Part shown: one piece after another, positions 29,739 to 38,365 of the stretch
How positions within the stretch are numbered: position 1 is the stretch's first letter
Layout: every line of letters begins with the position of its first letter
Source: Deinococcus radiophilus
GTDB taxonomy: Bacteria > Deinococcota > Deinococci > Deinococcales > Deinococcaceae
Assembly: GCF_020889625.1 (NCBI RefSeq)
Contig: NZ_CP086381.1
Span: forward strand, 62,001-126,000
Direction: 5' to 3'
Length of the DNA stretch: 64,000 nt
Made by a program: the position numbers and the translations under genes
Notes under the pieces: model-generated
Databases searched by the model: none
The model's input: the letters and a program-made list of their open reading frames with translations, nothing else
Told to the model about the DNA's origin: nothing

Positions 29739-30986
29739 TCAGGCAGGGCCGATCGTCTGCTGCAGCGCTTCAATCAGCTGCTGGACTTCCTGTGGGGTCG
29801 TGTAGTGCAGCAGTGAGGCCCGCACCACGCCCCCCTGTTCTTCGAGACCCAGTGCCCTAATCAGCCGAGTAGCGTAAAAATGACCGTGCCGAACGGCGAT
29901 CTGCTCCTCCTCAAGCGCCTCTACGATGGACGGTGAGCTGCGGCCCTCCACCACAAAACTGACGGTGCCGACCCGTTCCGCGGCCTGGTGCCTGGGTGGT
30001 CCAATCATCCGCACCGCCGGATGATTGTTCAGAACATCCAGCAGTGCCCCGGTCAGGGCAGCCTCATGCTCTGCGATGGCGTGAAAGGCCGTGTCTAGCT
30101 CCTGCCCAGCCGCGGCTCCCAGTCGCCCACCTAGCTCGGTCAGGTAATCGTTGATCCCAGGCAGGGAGGCGGTCAGCTCATAGTTCAGATTGCCGGGTTG
30201 CAGTTTGTAGGGGAGATCATCGGCTGTAATAAAAAAGTGATTGAGGTTGCTCAGCTCCAGCAGCAGTTCCTCACGTCCATACAACAGTGAACAGTGCGGC
30301 CCGAACACCTTGTAATACGAAAAGAGGTAGTAGTCCACGCCTAGGTCCTGCACATCCACCCGGCGGTGCGGAGCGTAGGCCACGCCGTCTACCAAGAGCT
30401 TTGCCCCAGCCTGGTGGACGCGGTCAGCGATCTCACGAATGGGCTGAATGCCGCCCAGCACGTTAGATGTATGGGTGCAGCATACCAGCCGGGTGCGCGC
30501 AGACAGCAGCGCGTCCAGCCCTTCCAGTTCGAGTTGCTGCGTCTCAGGGTTGATCTGCCAGAAACGAATCTGCACGCCGAACCGCTCCAGCCGTGTCCAG
30601 GCCCCCACGTTGGCCTCGTGGTCCACGTTGGTCAGGATAATTTCGTCACCCGCCCTGAGCCCTGGCGCCATCGCCTGCGCCAGATTGCTGATCAGCTGGG
30701 TGGTGCTGCTACCTAGCACGATTTCCCGGGGATCAGCGGCCCCGATCAGATGTGCGGCAGCCTGCACACCCGCTTGTACTCGCGCCGCCGCTCCCTGCGA
30801 GCGTGGATAGCTGGCTCCCAGCTGCACATTGGTTTCGAGCAGATAGTCGCGTACCCGGTCGGCCACCCGCCGCAGGGTTTGCGACCCGCCCGCATTGTCA
30901 AGTAAGGCCCAGGGCGAGTTCAGACCAGGGAATTGTTCCCGAATCCAGGGAAGATGGGGCTCTAGCACGCCAAGAGAAGAGGTCAT
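29739..30986 (-). CDS. class V aminotransferase / cysteine desulfurase-like protein
   Basis: 415-aa PLP enzyme of fold type I: ALLDNAGGSQ at the start, GSSTTQLISNLAQAM phosphate-binding turn, VDGVAYAPHRRVDVQDLGVDYYLFSYYKVFGPH containing the PLP lysine. The SufS-like catalytic cysteine is not evident, as in the subgroup annotated as cysteine desulfurase family of the VC1184 type. Exact substrate unknown. TATGGT ends 8 nt before the ATG. Confidence 0.8.
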   Translation of the reverse strand: MTSSLGVLEPHLPWIREQFPGLNSPWALLDNAGGSQTLRRVADRVRDYLLETNVQLGASYPRSQGAAARVQAGVQAAAHLIGAADPREIVLGSSTTQLISNLAQAMAPGLRAGDEIILTNVDHEANVGAWTRLERFGVQIRFWQINPETQQLELEGLDALLSARTRLVCCTHTSNVLGGIQPIREIADRVHQAGAKLLVDGVAYAPHRRVDVQDLGVDYYLFSYYKVFGPHCSLLYGREELLLELSNLNHFFITADDLPYKLQPGNLNYELTASLPGINDYLTELGGRLGAAAGQELDTAFHAIAEHEAALTGALLDVLNNHPAVRMIGPPRHQAAERVGTVSFVVEGRSSPSIVEALEEEQIAVRHGHFYATRLIRALGLEEQGGVVRASLLHYTTPQEVQQLIEALQQTIGPA

Positions 30987-31085
30987 GTCTGTTCACCATA
31001 CTCCGCCACAATGAGGCTTAGTTTTATACAGCGAATTACAAAATAGGAGAAGCTTAACCCCTGATCCTTCCCCCTATACTCAGCC

Positions 31086-31901
31086 ATGCTTGCCTTCTCA
31101 CGCCCACCAGCCTTCCAAACCGTTCCAATCACGCCCACCCCTGACAGTTTTCTCCTCTGCTTTTCTCCAGACGGCCAGCATTTTCTTTCACCCACACCCG
31201 CAGGCTGGCCCCAATTAGGGGAGATGCCACACATCACAGCAGCTCTTGGCCTGGGCAAATGGCAAGGGAAGAGTTACGCCGCCGCCTACAGTTCACAGGC
31301 AATTGGCCCAGAGCAAACCACCACCTTGCGCGAACTGGCCAGCCGAAGTCCAGAGGACGCAGCCCTGGCTGGCTACGCTGCACAAATCCTGGACTTTCAT
31401 CAAAGCCACCGCTTTTGCGGACGCTGCGCCTCGCCTACTCAGGCTCTGAACCACGAGCAGGCTCGCCGTTGCCCCCAGTGTGGCCTGACCAGTTACCCAC
31501 GCGTCGCGCCCGCCGTCATGGTCCTGATCTGGCGGGGCAAAGGAACCCAGCGTGAATTTCTACTGGCCCGCGGTCCCCGCCACAGGCCTGGTCTCTACTC
31601 GGTGATTGCCGGCTTCGTTGAACCCAGCGAAACCCTGGAAGACTGCTGTCACCGTGAGGCCCTGGAGGAACTGGGGGTGACCATCCGTGACCCTCAGTAC
31701 GTCCTTTCCCAGCCCTGGCCACTGCCTCACTCGCTGATGGTTGCCTTTACTGCCGAATATGTCGGCGGCGACATCGTGCCACAGCCCGGCGAAATTGAAG
31801 CTGCACAGTGGTTCCCTGCACACGACTTACCAGAGATTCCGCCTGCTTACAGCTGTGCTTACCAATTGATTCAACGGGGCGTCCAGCAAGCCCAGCCATA
31901 G
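31086..31901 (+). CDS. nudC: NAD(+) diphosphatase (Nudix, NADH pyrophosphatase)
   Basis: 271 aa with a four-Cys zinc ribbon (Cys111, 114, 129, 132), a complete Nudix box at about 176-198 (G..E..RE.LEELGV) and the NudC signature SQPWPLPHSLM (208-218) that defines NADH-type specificity. Cleaves NADH and, in characterised relatives, removes NAD caps from RNA. TATACT ends 5 nt before the ATG (leaderless pattern). Confidence 0.94.
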   Translation: MLAFSRPPAFQTVPITPTPDSFLLCFSPDGQHFLSPTPAGWPQLGEMPHITAALGLGKWQGKSYAAAYSSQAIGPEQTTTLRELASRSPEDAALAGYAAQILDFHQSHRFCGRCASPTQALNHEQARRCPQCGLTSYPRVAPAVMVLIWRGKGTQREFLLARGPRHRPGLYSVIAGFVEPSETLEDCCHREALEELGVTIRDPQYVLSQPWPLPHSLMVAFTAEYVGGDIVPQPGEIEAAQWFPAHDLPEIPPAYSCAYQLIQRGVQQAQP

Positions 31902-31973
31902 AGCTGATCCGGAAAACAGAGTGAGCTGCTCAAGAGTGTCCGCATCTACTCGCTCCCCTACGAAGCTGTACCA

Positions 31974-32029
31974 GGCTGTCCCTGAAAATCATGCCTACAC
32001 CTGCGTCACCGCGATTTTCAGGGGCAGCC
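31974..32029. repeat. 17-bp inverted repeat, MITE-like or terminator-like
   Basis: GGCTGTCCCTGAAAATC (31974-31990) and GATTTTCAGGGGCAGCC (32013-32029) differ from perfect complementarity at one G-T pair; the loop is 22 nt. No T tract follows. The arms look like IS-type terminal repeats, but no target duplication is evident. The remainder of the 398-nt gap 31902-32299 holds no gene that I can see. Confidence 0.5.
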
Positions 32030-32233
32030 TCTAAGCTCAAGCGCGATCAGCGAGATGATTAACACCGTTTCAGACAGCCTGAAAATTCTTTGCTCACAGA
32101 ATGGACGAGAAGACCCCTCCAAAGCTCTCTGAGGGGTAGAGGGTGGGGGAATTTATGGTCAAGGTCCTTCAACTTAAGCGAACCGAATTGTAACCGGGTG
32201 GCAGCTTATTTTCCTGTACTCAGAAATCTTCTT

Positions 32234-32251
32234 CCCTAAGTCCACTTAGGG
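32234..32251. promoter_or_regulatory. 18-bp perfect dyad upstream of the HD-like gene
   Basis: CCCTAAGT-CC-ACTTAGGG, centred about 57 nt before the start codon at 32300. Likely a protein-binding operator. Confidence 0.55.
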
Positions 32252-32299
32252 GTGAAGGATTCTACCTTATCCATCAGATCACTCAGGTAAGCTCGAGCT

Positions 32300-32962
32300 A
32301 TGACTGCTACGCCCAGCTTTCCTTTAACGGACCGCTTCACTCAGGCCCTGCTCCTGGCGGCCCGCTGGCATCATGGGCACTTCCGCGACACCACAGCGGA
32401 CCTTCCAGCTTCACTGCCCTATCTGAGCCAATTGCTGGCCACTGCAGCAATAGCCCTTGATCATGGGGCCAGCGAGGACGAAGCGATTGCTGCACTCCTC
32501 CACAGTGCTCCGACAGACGGACCCCAACAGAGCAAACAAAATCAGGAAGCCCTGCGCGGCGAGATGCTGAACCAGTTTGGCCTGAGGGTGACCGTGCTGG
32601 TTGATGATCTAACAGGCATGCGTCAGGCCACTGCTCTGCGGCAGATCAACAGCCTGAGTGCATCTTCGCTCCTGATGGTTGCTGCTGATCACCTGGCGCA
32701 CAACCGATATCTGCTGAGCGAACTCCTTCAGCTCCCAGCAGAGCAGCGCCAAGACTACTTTGCACACTTGGGCAGTGCTGCGCTGGCCACACTGAGGCAT
32801 CAGCAAGCAGTGGCCGACCAACTGGCCGCGTCCCCCGCAGTCAGCGAACGCCCCCGCCTGATCAGTTTGTTACAGCAGCTGAGCCAAAGCGTGGATGCAC
32901 TGGCACTGGCCTGCGGCATTGATCCTGAGCAGCTGCGCGAAGGCCCGCCTTTCAATCTCTAA
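32300..32962 (+). CDS. degenerate HD-domain protein related to RelA/SpoT hydrolase domains
   Basis: 220 aa, all-helical. The layout matches the N-terminal HD half of (p)ppGpp hydrolases: RFTQALLLAARWHHGHFRD, then DEAIAALLHSAPTD where active enzymes have LLHD, then SLSASSLLMVAADHLAHNRYLLSEL where active enzymes keep the late Asp-Asn segment. The HD pair is replaced by His-Ser, so it is probably not catalytically normal. No synthetase domain. TAAGCT ends 6 nt before the ATG. Confidence 0.6.
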   Translation: MTATPSFPLTDRFTQALLLAARWHHGHFRDTTADLPASLPYLSQLLATAAIALDHGASEDEAIAALLHSAPTDGPQQSKQNQEALRGEMLNQFGLRVTVLVDDLTGMRQATALRQINSLSASSLLMVAADHLAHNRYLLSELLQLPAEQRQDYFAHLGSAALATLRHQQAVADQLAASPAVSERPRLISLLQQLSQSVDALALACGIDPEQLREGPPFNL

Positions 32963-32974
32963 GCCAACTCTTTC

Positions 32975-34279
32975 TCAGCGGAGCTTGCCCAGCTCCCGCA
33001 AGGCCGCGGCCAATTGGGGGTCTTCACCCGTACGGACCCACGCTGCATCGTCACGCGGGGCAGGCACATCCGGCTGCACCCGCGAACCCAGCACCTGACC
33101 GCTTTGCGACTGTATCTGGGCAGCAGTCACCCACAGCGCCGAGCCATCATCCAACAGGATCAGATGTGATGATGTATCCGCCAGGCCTGCGGTGGTTTCC
33201 CCCAGCACCACCGTTTCAGGGCGAACCAGCAAGTCACGGGTCATGAACTCCGCACCACTGGCCGAGTCGGTATCAACCAGCACCGCCAGGGGGCCAGTGA
33301 AACGCTGAGGTTTGAATACCCGCGTTCCTGTGCCGGTTTCCGCCTGCCCCCCGGTCAGGTACCGTCCTCTGTCATAGCTGTACAGTTCTGTAGAAATGCG
33401 GGTGACTTCCCGCAGTGGCGCCGGCTGGGTCAGTGCCCCCGTCGCCAGCATGGTCTCTGTCACCAGACCACCAGGGTTGCCGCGCAAGTCAAGAACGGCC
33501 CGTGTGGCCCCCAGCAACTCGGCACGGCGCAGCGTGTTATGGACATCCTGAGCCACCCCTATGCTGTCAAAGGTTCTCAGCCGGATCAGCGCTGTCCGGT
33601 CATCCAGCATGTCCAGACTGACGGGTGGCGTCTCGACCAGTGTTCCCGCCAACGACGCCGTACGGACCCTTCCATGCCGCTCAAAGGTCAGCTCTGCCGT
33701 CCGGGCACTACGGGCCGCCGCAAACAATTTGGCCATCCCCCATTCACCGTCCAAGGGCAGTTGCCCTAGATGAGTCATCAGGTCCCCAGGTCGCAACCCG
33801 GCCAGGTCTGCAGGAGTGCCGGGGAGGACCTCGGTAATCACAGCCCCCCACCCTTCCAGCCGTCGCCACCACATCCCGAATGAACGTGTCGTGTCTCCAC
33901 CAACCGTCAGTGCAGACATGTAGTCCATCTCTTGTGGGGTAAGGAAATAGGTGTGGTCGTCCTCCAACGCCAGCAACATCTGATTGACTAGGCCATAAGC
34001 AGCCTCGGAGTGGCAAACTGTTTCAGCTGCACACACCCGCCGCAGCTGCGGCAAAAAGCGTTCGCGTAATTCCTGAGCACGAAGCTGCGAGGGACCGTTG
34101 TAGTTCAGGGCCAGTTCGTAAATCACCTCATCGAACAGGCCCTGGGCTGTGACAAGCTCGGTGTCGGCTCCCTCAGCCGTGCCAGATGCAGCGCTAGCCA
34201 GCGGACACAGCACCAGCAAGGCACTGAGCACCAAGGTTCGGCTCCAACCCTTTTGACGCGCAGAAAATACAATTTTCAT
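32975..34279 (-). CDS. secreted S41-family (C-terminal processing type) peptidase
   Basis: 434 aa: signal peptide (cleavage near residue 30), a PDZ-like segment (ITEVLPGTPADLAGLRPGDLM), then the S41 domain with VLDLRGNPGG and the Ser nucleophile in DTDSASGAEF. The usual CTP lysine in a GKG motif is replaced by GETTAGLA, as in Tricorn/IRBP-like members. ATGA overlap with the upstream secreted-protein gene indicates one operon. Substrates are unknown. Confidence 0.82.
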   Translation of the reverse strand: MKIVFSARQKGWSRTLVLSALLVLCPLASAASGTAEGADTELVTAQGLFDEVIYELALNYNGPSQLRAQELRERFLPQLRRVCAAETVCHSEAAYGLVNQMLLALEDDHTYFLTPQEMDYMSALTVGGDTTRSFGMWWRRLEGWGAVITEVLPGTPADLAGLRPGDLMTHLGQLPLDGEWGMAKLFAAARSARTAELTFERHGRVRTASLAGTLVETPPVSLDMLDDRTALIRLRTFDSIGVAQDVHNTLRRAELLGATRAVLDLRGNPGGLVTETMLATGALTQPAPLREVTRISTELYSYDRGRYLTGGQAETGTGTRVFKPQRFTGPLAVLVDTDSASGAEFMTRDLLVRPETVVLGETTAGLADTSSHLILLDDGSALWVTAAQIQSQSGQVLGSRVQPDVPAPRDDAAWVRTGEDPQLAAALRELGKLR

Positions 34280-35097
34280 TTGGACACCTCAAAGGCACCA
34301 ACCGGCAGATCAGGAAGAAAACGACGCTCCAGGACTTCGGCACGGCCGTGTACTTTTAGGCCGTCATCACTTTCCCGGAGATAGGTCAGGACCTGGGCCT
34401 GGGCTAACCCAGTGGCCCCTCCCCCACGTACGTCCCCGTAATAGGTGACGTAGTGCAGATCTTCTTCAGTACCGCCCCGCTCAGCCAACACCCGGTAAGA
34501 CTGCGGATCCAGCAAATACTGCACCTTACCGGCCTTCCAGCTGATTTCTAGCACTGGACCACGTAAGCCCAGCGGCTGACCCTGCGCCCAGGTCTGCTCT
34601 CCGAGGCTGCGGACGCGGTAGCCAGCGCTGTCTGCCAGCGCCAGTGCCACTATGCCGCCCCGCAGGGCCGCCTGCATTTGGGCAGCGTCACGGCGGGGCA
34701 AGGGAACCGTACCACCTTGCGGGGTGAACAGGACCGCCCTGTCCGGACCAACGACAAAACGGTTGTTCAGACGCTGCTCTGAAGATTCCTCTAGCTGAAA
34801 GCGCTGTCCCGCCAAGTCGGCCCATAGATCATGTTCAAAGCCAAGCACCACCCGGTCTCCAGCCTCATTCAGCAGTTGGTGGCGCAGTCGCTCATGCAAG
34901 TAACGTGGTGAGTTCGGCACCTGATTGGCCTGACGGACCAGCGCCAGCAAGGTATTGGGTGCTGGAGTGCTCAGAAGCAGCTGCACCGAGGCAGGCTGCG
35001 CCGGAAACTGAGCAGCTACCGGAGAACCAGCGCCCAACAGTAAAAAGACGCCGCAGCCCAGGGCGGCCCCACGAGACAAGCAGCAAAGTGAGTTCAC
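34276..35097 (-). CDS. exported protein of unknown function, coupled to the S41 peptidase
   Basis: 273 aa with a signal peptide ending near AAQ (residue 30). The mature part is beta-rich (LGFEHDLWADLAGQRFQLEE, VLEISWKAGKVQYLLDPQSYRVL) and loosely recalls outer-membrane lipoprotein carrier folds, but I cannot assign it. GTG 35097 is favoured: TATGCT ends 6 nt before it. Its stop overlaps the peptidase ATG, suggesting a joint envelope role. Confidence 0.65.
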   Translation of the reverse strand: MNSLCCLSRGAALGCGVFLLLGAGSPVAAQFPAQPASVQLLLSTPAPNTLLALVRQANQVPNSPRYLHERLRHQLLNEAGDRVVLGFEHDLWADLAGQRFQLEESSEQRLNNRFVVGPDRAVLFTPQGGTVPLPRRDAAQMQAALRGGIVALALADSAGYRVRSLGEQTWAQGQPLGLRGPVLEISWKAGKVQYLLDPQSYRVLAERGGTEEDLHYVTYYGDVRGGGATGLAQAQVLTYLRESDDGLKVHGRAEVLERRFLPDLPVGAFEVSK

Positions 35098-35133
35098 CCC
35101 ATCAGCATACGCGTTTGACCCGCGCTACAGGGG

Positions 35134-35790
35134 TCAATCGGTGGGGAGGCCGAACACGACTCGCAACCGAGTGAGGCCCAGACTGAGCAGCGGGCGGCGA
35201 CCTTCAAGCCAGGCCAGCGGACCAGGAGAACCAAAGCTCCAGCGGACCCTGGCCCGGCGTGGTCGGCCCTGGATCTGGCAGCGGCTCAGCCCTACCTGTT
35301 GATCCAAGAACTGCGCCAGCGTCAGCGGGACACGCAGAGCAGGTGGTCCCACCCGTCCTACACGGGCCAGCAGAGAAACATGCAGTGAGCCACTTCCCAG
35401 GTCGGTGATCACATAACCAGGGGCCGTACGGCGGGTAAAGGCGCCCAAGCGCTTAGGCACGGCCCACAGCTCACGTCCACCTGCCGCCGCTGGCACACTG
35501 CTGACCCAGATTTGACCTACGGTCACGTGTAAGCGTCCATTCAGACGAACCGGGCAGGCCACCAGCAGTTCTTCATATTCCAGATCACTGCCAGGACCAT
35601 AGTGCAGGGCACCCACAACGGCCAGGGTATACCCACCCAGCCCCAGCAGACGTGCGCCAGGTGGCAAATGCGCGAACAGGGCCGAAGGCAGGGAGCCGAC
35701 CGATACGATAAAGACCGACCCTACCGCACTGCCCTGAAGTTGCCAGGGTGCGGGTGGATAGGGCCAGGAAGCAACCGGTTCCAGGGACAC
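35134..35790 (-). CDS. acetoacetate decarboxylase-like protein
   Basis: 218 aa of the ADC superfamily: YEELLVACPV and GRELWAVPKRLG, where the second motif carries the family lysine (Schiff base in true decarboxylases). Start is GTG 35790, only 4 nt after the DUF808 stop, so it is likely co-transcribed with that gene. Many ADC-like proteins are not decarboxylases, so the activity is uncertain. Confidence 0.7.
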   Translation of the reverse strand: MSLEPVASWPYPPAPWQLQGSAVGSVFIVSVGSLPSALFAHLPPGARLLGLGGYTLAVVGALHYGPGSDLEYEELLVACPVRLNGRLHVTVGQIWVSSVPAAAGGRELWAVPKRLGAFTRRTAPGYVITDLGSGSLHVSLLARVGRVGPPALRVPLTLAQFLDQQVGLSRCQIQGRPRRARVRWSFGSPGPLAWLEGRRPLLSLGLTRLRVVFGLPTD

Positions 35791-35794
35791 AGGT

Positions 35795-36742
35795 TTAGTG
35801 TGCGTTGCGGCGGAGCGGGAGCAGATGCAGCAGCGCCACTACGGAAAAGCCCACCAGCAAGCCGAACAAACCTGAACCCACCGTGCCGACCAGCCATTCC
35901 ACGAAAGTGTGGGCAGCAGGGACGGCGTGAGCCGCACTCACCGCAACGTCATGGATCAGATGTTCCAGTTCGGGGAAGCCCAGCTTGGCCAGACCGTCTA
36001 CGATGATGTGCCCACCCACCCAGAGCATGGCCGCTGTGCCGATGACCGAGAGTGCGTTGAGGACATAAGGCATGGCCTTGACCATGCCACGGCCCAATGC
36101 GGCACTGCCGGGGCGACCACTCTGGGCCAGCTTGAGGCCGACATCGTCCATCTTGACGATCAAGGCCACCACGCCGTACACCAGGGCAGTGATGGCCAGT
36201 GCCACCACAATCAGAATCAGCGCGCGGGAGACCAGTGGCTGGTCGGCGACTTCGGCAAGGGCAATGGCCATAATCTCTGCGGACAGGATCAGGTCGGTAC
36301 GGATAGCGCCGCCCACCATTTTCTGCTCATGCTCCTCGCTGCTGAGATCGGCCAGGTCTTCTGCGGCCGACTCGGTATGGTGCCCGCCCGAGAAAGCTTC
36401 GTAGACCTTCTCTGCCCCTTCAAAGGCCAGATAGGTTCCGCCGGCCATCAGCACGTAGGTAATGGCGGAGGGCAAAAATTCGCTCAGGAGCAAAACAGCT
36501 GGCAGGATAAAGACCAGCTTGTTACGCAGCGACCCTTTCGCGATCTTGGCAATAATCGGCAGCTCGCGGGCTGGAGACAGACCCGTAACATAACGGGGCG
36601 TCACTGCGGCGTCGTCCACGACCACTCCAATGGTCTTCGTGCCCGCCCGGCCAGCGGCAGCGGCAATATCGTCTACGGACGCTGCGGCAGCACGTGCGAT
36701 CACCGCAATATCATCCAGCAGGGCAACCAGACCGCCGCTCAT
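35795..36742 (-). CDS. DUF808 (YedI-like) inner membrane protein
   Basis: 315 aa. Opening MSGGLVALLDDIAVIARAAA and the segment VVVDDAAVTPRYVTGLSPARELPI are characteristic of DUF808, followed by several TM segments. GGAG lies 6 nt before the ATG. Function is unknown in all relatives I know. First gene of a likely operon with the ADC-like gene. Confidence 0.85.
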   Translation of the reverse strand: MSGGLVALLDDIAVIARAAAASVDDIAAAAGRAGTKTIGVVVDDAAVTPRYVTGLSPARELPIIAKIAKGSLRNKLVFILPAVLLLSEFLPSAITYVLMAGGTYLAFEGAEKVYEAFSGGHHTESAAEDLADLSSEEHEQKMVGGAIRTDLILSAEIMAIALAEVADQPLVSRALILIVVALAITALVYGVVALIVKMDDVGLKLAQSGRPGSAALGRGMVKAMPYVLNALSVIGTAAMLWVGGHIIVDGLAKLGFPELEHLIHDVAVSAAHAVPAAHTFVEWLVGTVGSGLFGLLVGFSVVALLHLLPLRRNAH

Positions 36743-36847
36743 CGGGCACTCCAGGGATAGGGAGAGGGCACATCTAACATCGGCTTAGCTTAGCAGTTCG
36801 GTATGCGGGCGCGGTTTAGGAAAGGCATGGGGAATGGGAGGGAATCA

Positions 36848-36900
36848 CTTGATTTTGTTATTCGCATAGTAAATCAAGCTGCGGAGACAAAATTGTCTCC
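36848..36900. terminator. two inverted repeats after the nrd operon
   Basis: GGAGACAA-AA-TTGTCTCC (36883-36900) is followed on the plus strand by TCTTTTTC. CTTGATTT...AAATCAAG (36848-36878) is a second 8-bp stem. Read in the nrd direction they lack a clean T tract, so termination is plausible but unproven; a regulatory dyad is the alternative. Confidence 0.45.
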
Positions 36901-36914
36901 TCTTTTTCAACAAT

Positions 36915-37205
36915 TCAAGCGGTCAGAAAGTTCTTCACCTCGCCCAGTCCGCCGGTGTTGCGCAGAACCTCGCCGCGCTCGCGGTCAATTAGGGCGGGGG
37001 TGCTCTGCACACCGTACTGCTCCGTCAGTGCACCGAATTCGGTGGCGTTCTGCTCACGGTGAACGGTCACGATCTGGCTGTCGAACTGGCCCTTGAGGGG
37101 CCTGGCCAGCATCAGCTTGAGGCGTTCGCAGTTGGGGCAGTTGTCCTGGGTCAGCAGCACGAAGCGGGTCTGATCGGTGAGGTTTGCAGAGGTTGTTTCA
37201 GTCAT
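36915..37205 (-). CDS. NrdH-like glutaredoxin/thioredoxin
   Basis: 96-aa thioredoxin-fold protein with redox motif CPNC (near residues 23-26) and the cis-Pro segment VQSTPALID. It would re-reduce NrdE. Its start overlaps nrdF by 8 nt, making it the last gene of nrdI-nrdE-nrdF-nrdH-like. It has an N-terminal extension and CPNC rather than the classical NrdH motif CVQC, so I leave the symbol blank. Confidence 0.82.
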   Translation of the reverse strand: MTETTSANLTDQTRFVLLTQDNCPNCERLKLMLARPLKGQFDSQIVTVHREQNATEFGALTEQYGVQSTPALIDRERGEVLRNTGGLGEVKNFLTA

Positions 37206-38244
37206 GGGCCAGGGCCTCCAGGTGGGCGGGGCGAGCGGGGTCTTTGCGGGTCACGCGGCGGGGTTCGGGCCAGATGTCGTCGAGGTCGTCTTCGGTCAGG
37301 GCTTCCACGGCAATCTTGGCGTAGGAGTTGCCCTTGGCACTGAAAAAATCGTGGGTGGTGCCCTTGGCCTTGATGCCGTTGCGGACGATGGGGTTGATTT
37401 CCTCGTCCTCGAAGGAGCGCTTCACCCCGAGGTTGTCGGCCAGCACGTTGCAGTTATAGCGGATGAACTTCTTCACCTCGTCCACCAGTCCCACGTCGGC
37501 GTACAGCATCTCGGTGTAGGCCAGCTCGTTGCGGTACAGCTGCATCAGGGTGTCCTCGTACCAGGCCAGGGCATACGCCTGCTCGGCCTCGTTCATCTCC
37601 GCGAACTTCTCCTGGGCCAGCAGCGCCACGTACACCCCGTGCACCGCCTCGTCCATGATGATGAGGTTGAAAATTTCGCCGGCCGACACCATCCGTCCCT
37701 GCCCCGCCAGGTAGAGGGGATAGAAGAACCCCGAGTAGAACAGCGCCGTTTCCAACATGCACGACACCACCATCTTCTTCCACAGGCCCACCCTTGACAC
37801 GTCCGGGTCGTTATAGATGGCCATGATGATGCTGATTTTGTTCTGCAGCTGCGGCTGGGTCCGGACCCACTCGAACACCTCGCGCTCCTCGGAGGTGGTC
37901 AGGAAGGTCTTATTCATCAGGGAGTAGCTTTTGGCGTGGATGTCCTCCATCATGCCCTGGAACTGGATGGTGGCCTTGCGGATGTGGCCGTCCACCAGGT
38001 GCCGCAGCGCCGGCATACCGACTTCGCCCTGCAGGGTGTCCAGCGCGTTCAGCCCCGCCGAGGCGTGGATGTAGGTCCAGCGCTCGGCCTCGCTGAGCGA
38101 CTTCCAGACGATGGCGTCGTTGCTCAGCGGAATCTCTTCGGGGAACCACAGCTGCGAGGTGTACTTCTCGTAGAAGGTGGCGCTGAAGCCGTCCTCGGGC
38201 TCGGACCAGTTGGTGGCGGAAAAGGGGTCGGTGTGGGGGTGCAT
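37198..38244 (-). CDS. nrdF: class Ib ribonucleotide reductase beta subunit
   Basis: 348 aa. Metal ligands are visible in order: Asp in LNALDTLQGEV, Glu and His in MMEDIHAKSYS (with the neighbouring Tyr being the likely radical site), Glu in MLETALFYSGF, and Glu and His in IIMDEAVHGVY. Holds the Mn or Fe tyrosyl radical cofactor that starts catalysis in NrdE. Lies between nrdE and the glutaredoxin gene. Confidence 0.95.
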   Translation of the reverse strand: MHPHTDPFSATNWSEPEDGFSATFYEKYTSQLWFPEEIPLSNDAIVWKSLSEAERWTYIHASAGLNALDTLQGEVGMPALRHLVDGHIRKATIQFQGMMEDIHAKSYSLMNKTFLTTSEEREVFEWVRTQPQLQNKISIIMAIYNDPDVSRVGLWKKMVVSCMLETALFYSGFFYPLYLAGQGRMVSAGEIFNLIIMDEAVHGVYVALLAQEKFAEMNEAEQAYALAWYEDTLMQLYRNELAYTEMLYADVGLVDEVKKFIRYNCNVLADNLGVKRSFEDEEINPIVRNGIKAKGTTHDFFSAKGNSYAKIAVEALTEDDLDDIWPEPRRVTRKDPARPAHLEALAHD

Positions 38245-38365
38245 GAGGCTCCTTTGCAGGGCGTGGGGGCGGAAATGGATTGAAGCGGAGCGTGCAGGAG
38301 GCTGAACGTCTGAGGGGGTGGGGGCGGCCCTTCCTTCCGGCCCCCCGACCTTCAGACACGCAGCG

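Noticed and set aside
29739..30986. True SufS/IscS cysteine desulfurase
   Set aside because: The PLP lysine is present, but the SufS catalytic-cysteine context is not evident and no suf genes are adjacent, so only the broad class is given.
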